Assembly (NCBI GenBank): GCA_947177845.1
Contig: CAMWVZ010000058.1
Coordinates: forward strand, 1 to 6,478
DNA from: an uncultured Bacteroidales bacterium
GTDB lineage: Bacteria > Bacteroidota > Bacteroidia > Bacteroidales > P3
Direction of reading: 5' to 3'
Length of the DNA stretch: 6,478 nt
In this document: positions 4,769-6,478 of the stretch, piece after piece
Numbering within the stretch: the first letter of the stretch is position 1
How the letters are laid out: each line of letters begins with the position of its first letter
Notes under the pieces: generated by a model
The model's input: only the letters and a program-made list of their open reading frames with translations
The model's database searches: none
What the model was told of the DNA's origin: nothing
Made by a program: the position numbers and the translations under genes

Positions 4769-6478
4769 TCAGGCTTTGTCGTTGATTTTCGCCCACGTGT
4801 CTTTCAGCCCTACGGTTTTGTTGAAGATGAGGCGGTTTTCTTTCTCGCTGTCGGGGTCTACGCTGAAGTAGCCCATGCGTTCGAACTGAAAATGCGCCAG
4901 AGGCTTTTTCTCGAAGCCTTGCAGGAACGCTTCGGCCTTGCAGTGCGGCAACACCTGCAACGATTCGGGGTTGAGGTTGTCGAGGAAAGTCTTGCCTTCT
5001 TCCACTTCGTCGGGGGCGGGGGTGGCGAAAAGCCGGTCGAACACCCGCACTTCCACATCCGTGGCGTGGGGTGCCGATACCCAATGAATGGTGCTCTTCA
5101 CCTTGCGGCCGTCGGGCGAGTTGCCGCCGCGCGAGGCGGGGTCGTAGGTGCAGTGGAGCGTGGTGATATTGCCTTCGGCGTCTTTTTCCACGCCGGTGCA
5201 GGTTATAAAATACGCATAGCGCAGACGCACTTCGGTACCCGGAGAAAGACGGAAGAATTTCTTGGGAGGATTCTCCATGAAATCTTCCCGTTCGATATAC
5301 AGTTCGCGCGAAAACTTCACCTTCCGCATTCCCATGGTTTCGTCTTCGGGGTTGTTCACCGCGTCGAGTTCCTCCACCTGTCCTTCGGGATAGTTGTCTA
5401 TCACCACTTTCACGGGGTTCATCACCACCATCACCCGTTGCGCTTTCTTGTTGAGGTCTTCGCGCACGCACCATTCCAAAAGCGACACATCAATCACGTT
5501 GTCGCGCTTGGCCACGCCGATTTTCTCGGCGAAGAGGCGGATGGACTCGGGCGTGTAGCCGCGCCGCCGCAGCCCGCAGATAGTGGGCATACGGGGGTCG
5601 TCCCAACCGGAAACATATTTTTCCTGCACCAACTGCAAAAGCTTGCGCTTGCTCATTACGGTATAGCTCAGATTGAGCCGTGCAAATTCTATCTGTTGCG
5701 GGGCGTGGATGTTGAGTGTCTTGATGAACCAGTCGTAGAGGGGGCGGTGCACCTCGAATTCGAGCGTGCAGATAGAGTGCGTGATGCCCTCTATGGAGTC
5801 GCTCTGCCCGTGGGCGTAGTCGTACATGGGGTAGATGCACCATTTGTTGCCCGTGCGGTGGTGTTCCTGATGAATGATGCGATACATGAAGGGGTCGCGC
5901 AGGTGCATGTTGGGCGAAGCAAGGTCGCCTTTGGCGCGGAGGGTCTTGGAACCGTTGGGAAATTCGCCCTTGCGCATACGCTCGAACAAATCCAAGTTTT
6001 CCGCCACGCTGCGGTCGCGGTAGGGACTGGGTTTGGCGGGCTTGGTGGGCACGCCCCGATATTCGGAAGCCTCTTCCTGGCTCAAATCGTCCACATAGGC
6101 CTGTCCGTTCTCAATCATCTGCACCGCCCACTTGTAGAGCTGGTCGAAATAGTCGGAGGCATAGTATTCGCCGTCCCAGTCGAAGCCTAACCAATGGATG
6201 TCTTCGCGGATAGAATCCACGTATTCGGTATCTTCCTTGGTGGGGTTGGTGTCGTCGAAACGGAGGTTGGTCTTGCCGTGATATTTCTGTCCGATGCCGA
6301 AGTTGAGGCAAATGGACTTGGCGTGGCCGATATGCAGGTAGCCGTTGGGTTCGGGCGGAAAACGGGTATGCACACGTCCGCCGTTCTTGCCGTTGGCGAT
6401 GTCGCCTTCGATAATCTCTTCGATAAAGTTGAGGGAAGGTTTCTTTCCTTCTTCCTCGGGGATATTCTTTTCTTCCAT
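4769..6478 (-). CDS. glnS: Glutaminyl-tRNA synthetase GlnS
   Basis: A 569-residue class I aminoacyl-tRNA synthetase that charges tRNA-Gln with glutamine in the cytosol. Seen: the HIGH signature at residues 49-52 in PEPNGYLHIGHAKS, FDDTNP at 74-79, the KMSKS-equivalent VMSKRKL at 274-280, DDPRMPT around 293-299, and a C-terminal two-barrel anticodon-binding region (~345-565). Length is close to the ~555 residues of E. coli GlnRS. The ATG lies on the last three bases of the window; an N-terminal MEEKN leader followed by SLNFIEEII fits Bacteroidota GlnS, so the gene is probably complete, though an upstream in-frame start cannot be excluded. Its promoter is outside the window. It leads the minus-strand run, with the lipoprotein gene 22 bases downstream. 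Confidence 0.97.
   Translation of the reverse strand: MEEKNIPEEEGKKPSLNFIEEIIEGDIANGKNGGRVHTRFPPEPNGYLHIGHAKSICLNFGIGQKYHGKTNLRFDDTNPTKEDTEYVDSIREDIHWLGFDWDGEYYASDYFDQLYKWAVQMIENGQAYVDDLSQEEASEYRGVPTKPAKPSPYRDRSVAENLDLFERMRKGEFPNGSKTLRAKGDLASPNMHLRDPFMYRIIHQEHHRTGNKWCIYPMYDYAHGQSDSIEGITHSICTLEFEVHRPLYDWFIKTLNIHAPQQIEFARLNLSYTVMSKRKLLQLVQEKYVSGWDDPRMPTICGLRRRGYTPESIRLFAEKIGVAKRDNVIDVSLLEWCVREDLNKKAQRVMVVMNPVKVVIDNYPEGQVEELDAVNNPEDETMGMRKVKFSRELYIEREDFMENPPKKFFRLSPGTEVRLRYAYFITCTGVEKDAEGNITTLHCTYDPASRGGNSPDGRKVKSTIHWVSAPHATDVEVRVFDRLFATPAPDEVEEGKTFLDNLNPESLQVLPHCKAEAFLQGFEKKPLAHFQFERMGYFSVDPDSEKENRLIFNKTVGLKDTWAKINDKA

Noticed and set aside
4496..6190. Plus-strand open frame of 564 codons, mostly antisense to glnS
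   Set aside because: It mirrors the codon bias of glnS on the other strand, is histidine/valine/phenylalanine rich with no domain pattern, and starts inside the neighbouring lipoprotein gene. glnS has unmistakable motifs.

Overview
The window looks like an ordinary chromosomal segment of a Bacteroidota member, most likely a Bacteroidales species with moderate GC. The reasons are: a gene order (outer-membrane barrel protein, exported TPR protein, LptC) that I recall from Bacteroidales chromosomes; a lipoprotein with a DUF4369-like N-terminal region; weak or absent Shine-Dalgarno sequences; and one promoter-like site resembling the Bacteroidetes TAnnTTTG -7 element. I see no mobile element, CRISPR array, rRNA or tRNA.

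Plus strand, positions 1-2198: three genes run head to tail. They are the C-terminal end of an outer-membrane beta-barrel protein, a 435-residue exported TPR protein rich in cysteines, and a lipoprotein that I read as LptC, the periplasmic component of LPS export. The TPR stop and the first possible lptC ATG are directly adjacent, so this reads as one cell-envelope operon continuing from the left. A 90-base gap (2199-2288) with a possible weak terminator and a Bacteroidetes-like -7 element leads to a small exported protein of unknown function (2289-2759).

Minus strand, positions 6478-2764: a compact four-gene run. It starts with glnS (glutaminyl-tRNA synthetase, essentially complete, its ATG on the last bases of the window). 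Next, 22 bases on, is a lipoprotein resembling the N-terminal half of the TlpA-like DUF4369/thioredoxin proteins but with no thioredoxin domain. Then come lpxH (lipid A pathway UDP-2,3-diacylglucosamine diphosphatase, overlapping the lipoprotein by 14 bases) and folB (dihydroneopterin aldolase, GTG start sharing one base with the lpxH stop). The two gene clusters converge with only four bases between stop codons. LPS biogenesis is represented on both strands: lipid A precursor processing by LpxH and LPS transport by LptC.

The most striking sequence signal is not a gene. It is a perfect 17-bp inverted repeat (1668-1684 / 1710-1726) inside the start of lptC. Its 25-base loop encodes the hydrophobic core and lipobox of the signal peptide. 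Weaker hairpins sit in the signal-peptide regions of neighbouring genes, but those are near chance level. I found no evidence of a wholly new multi-gene system.
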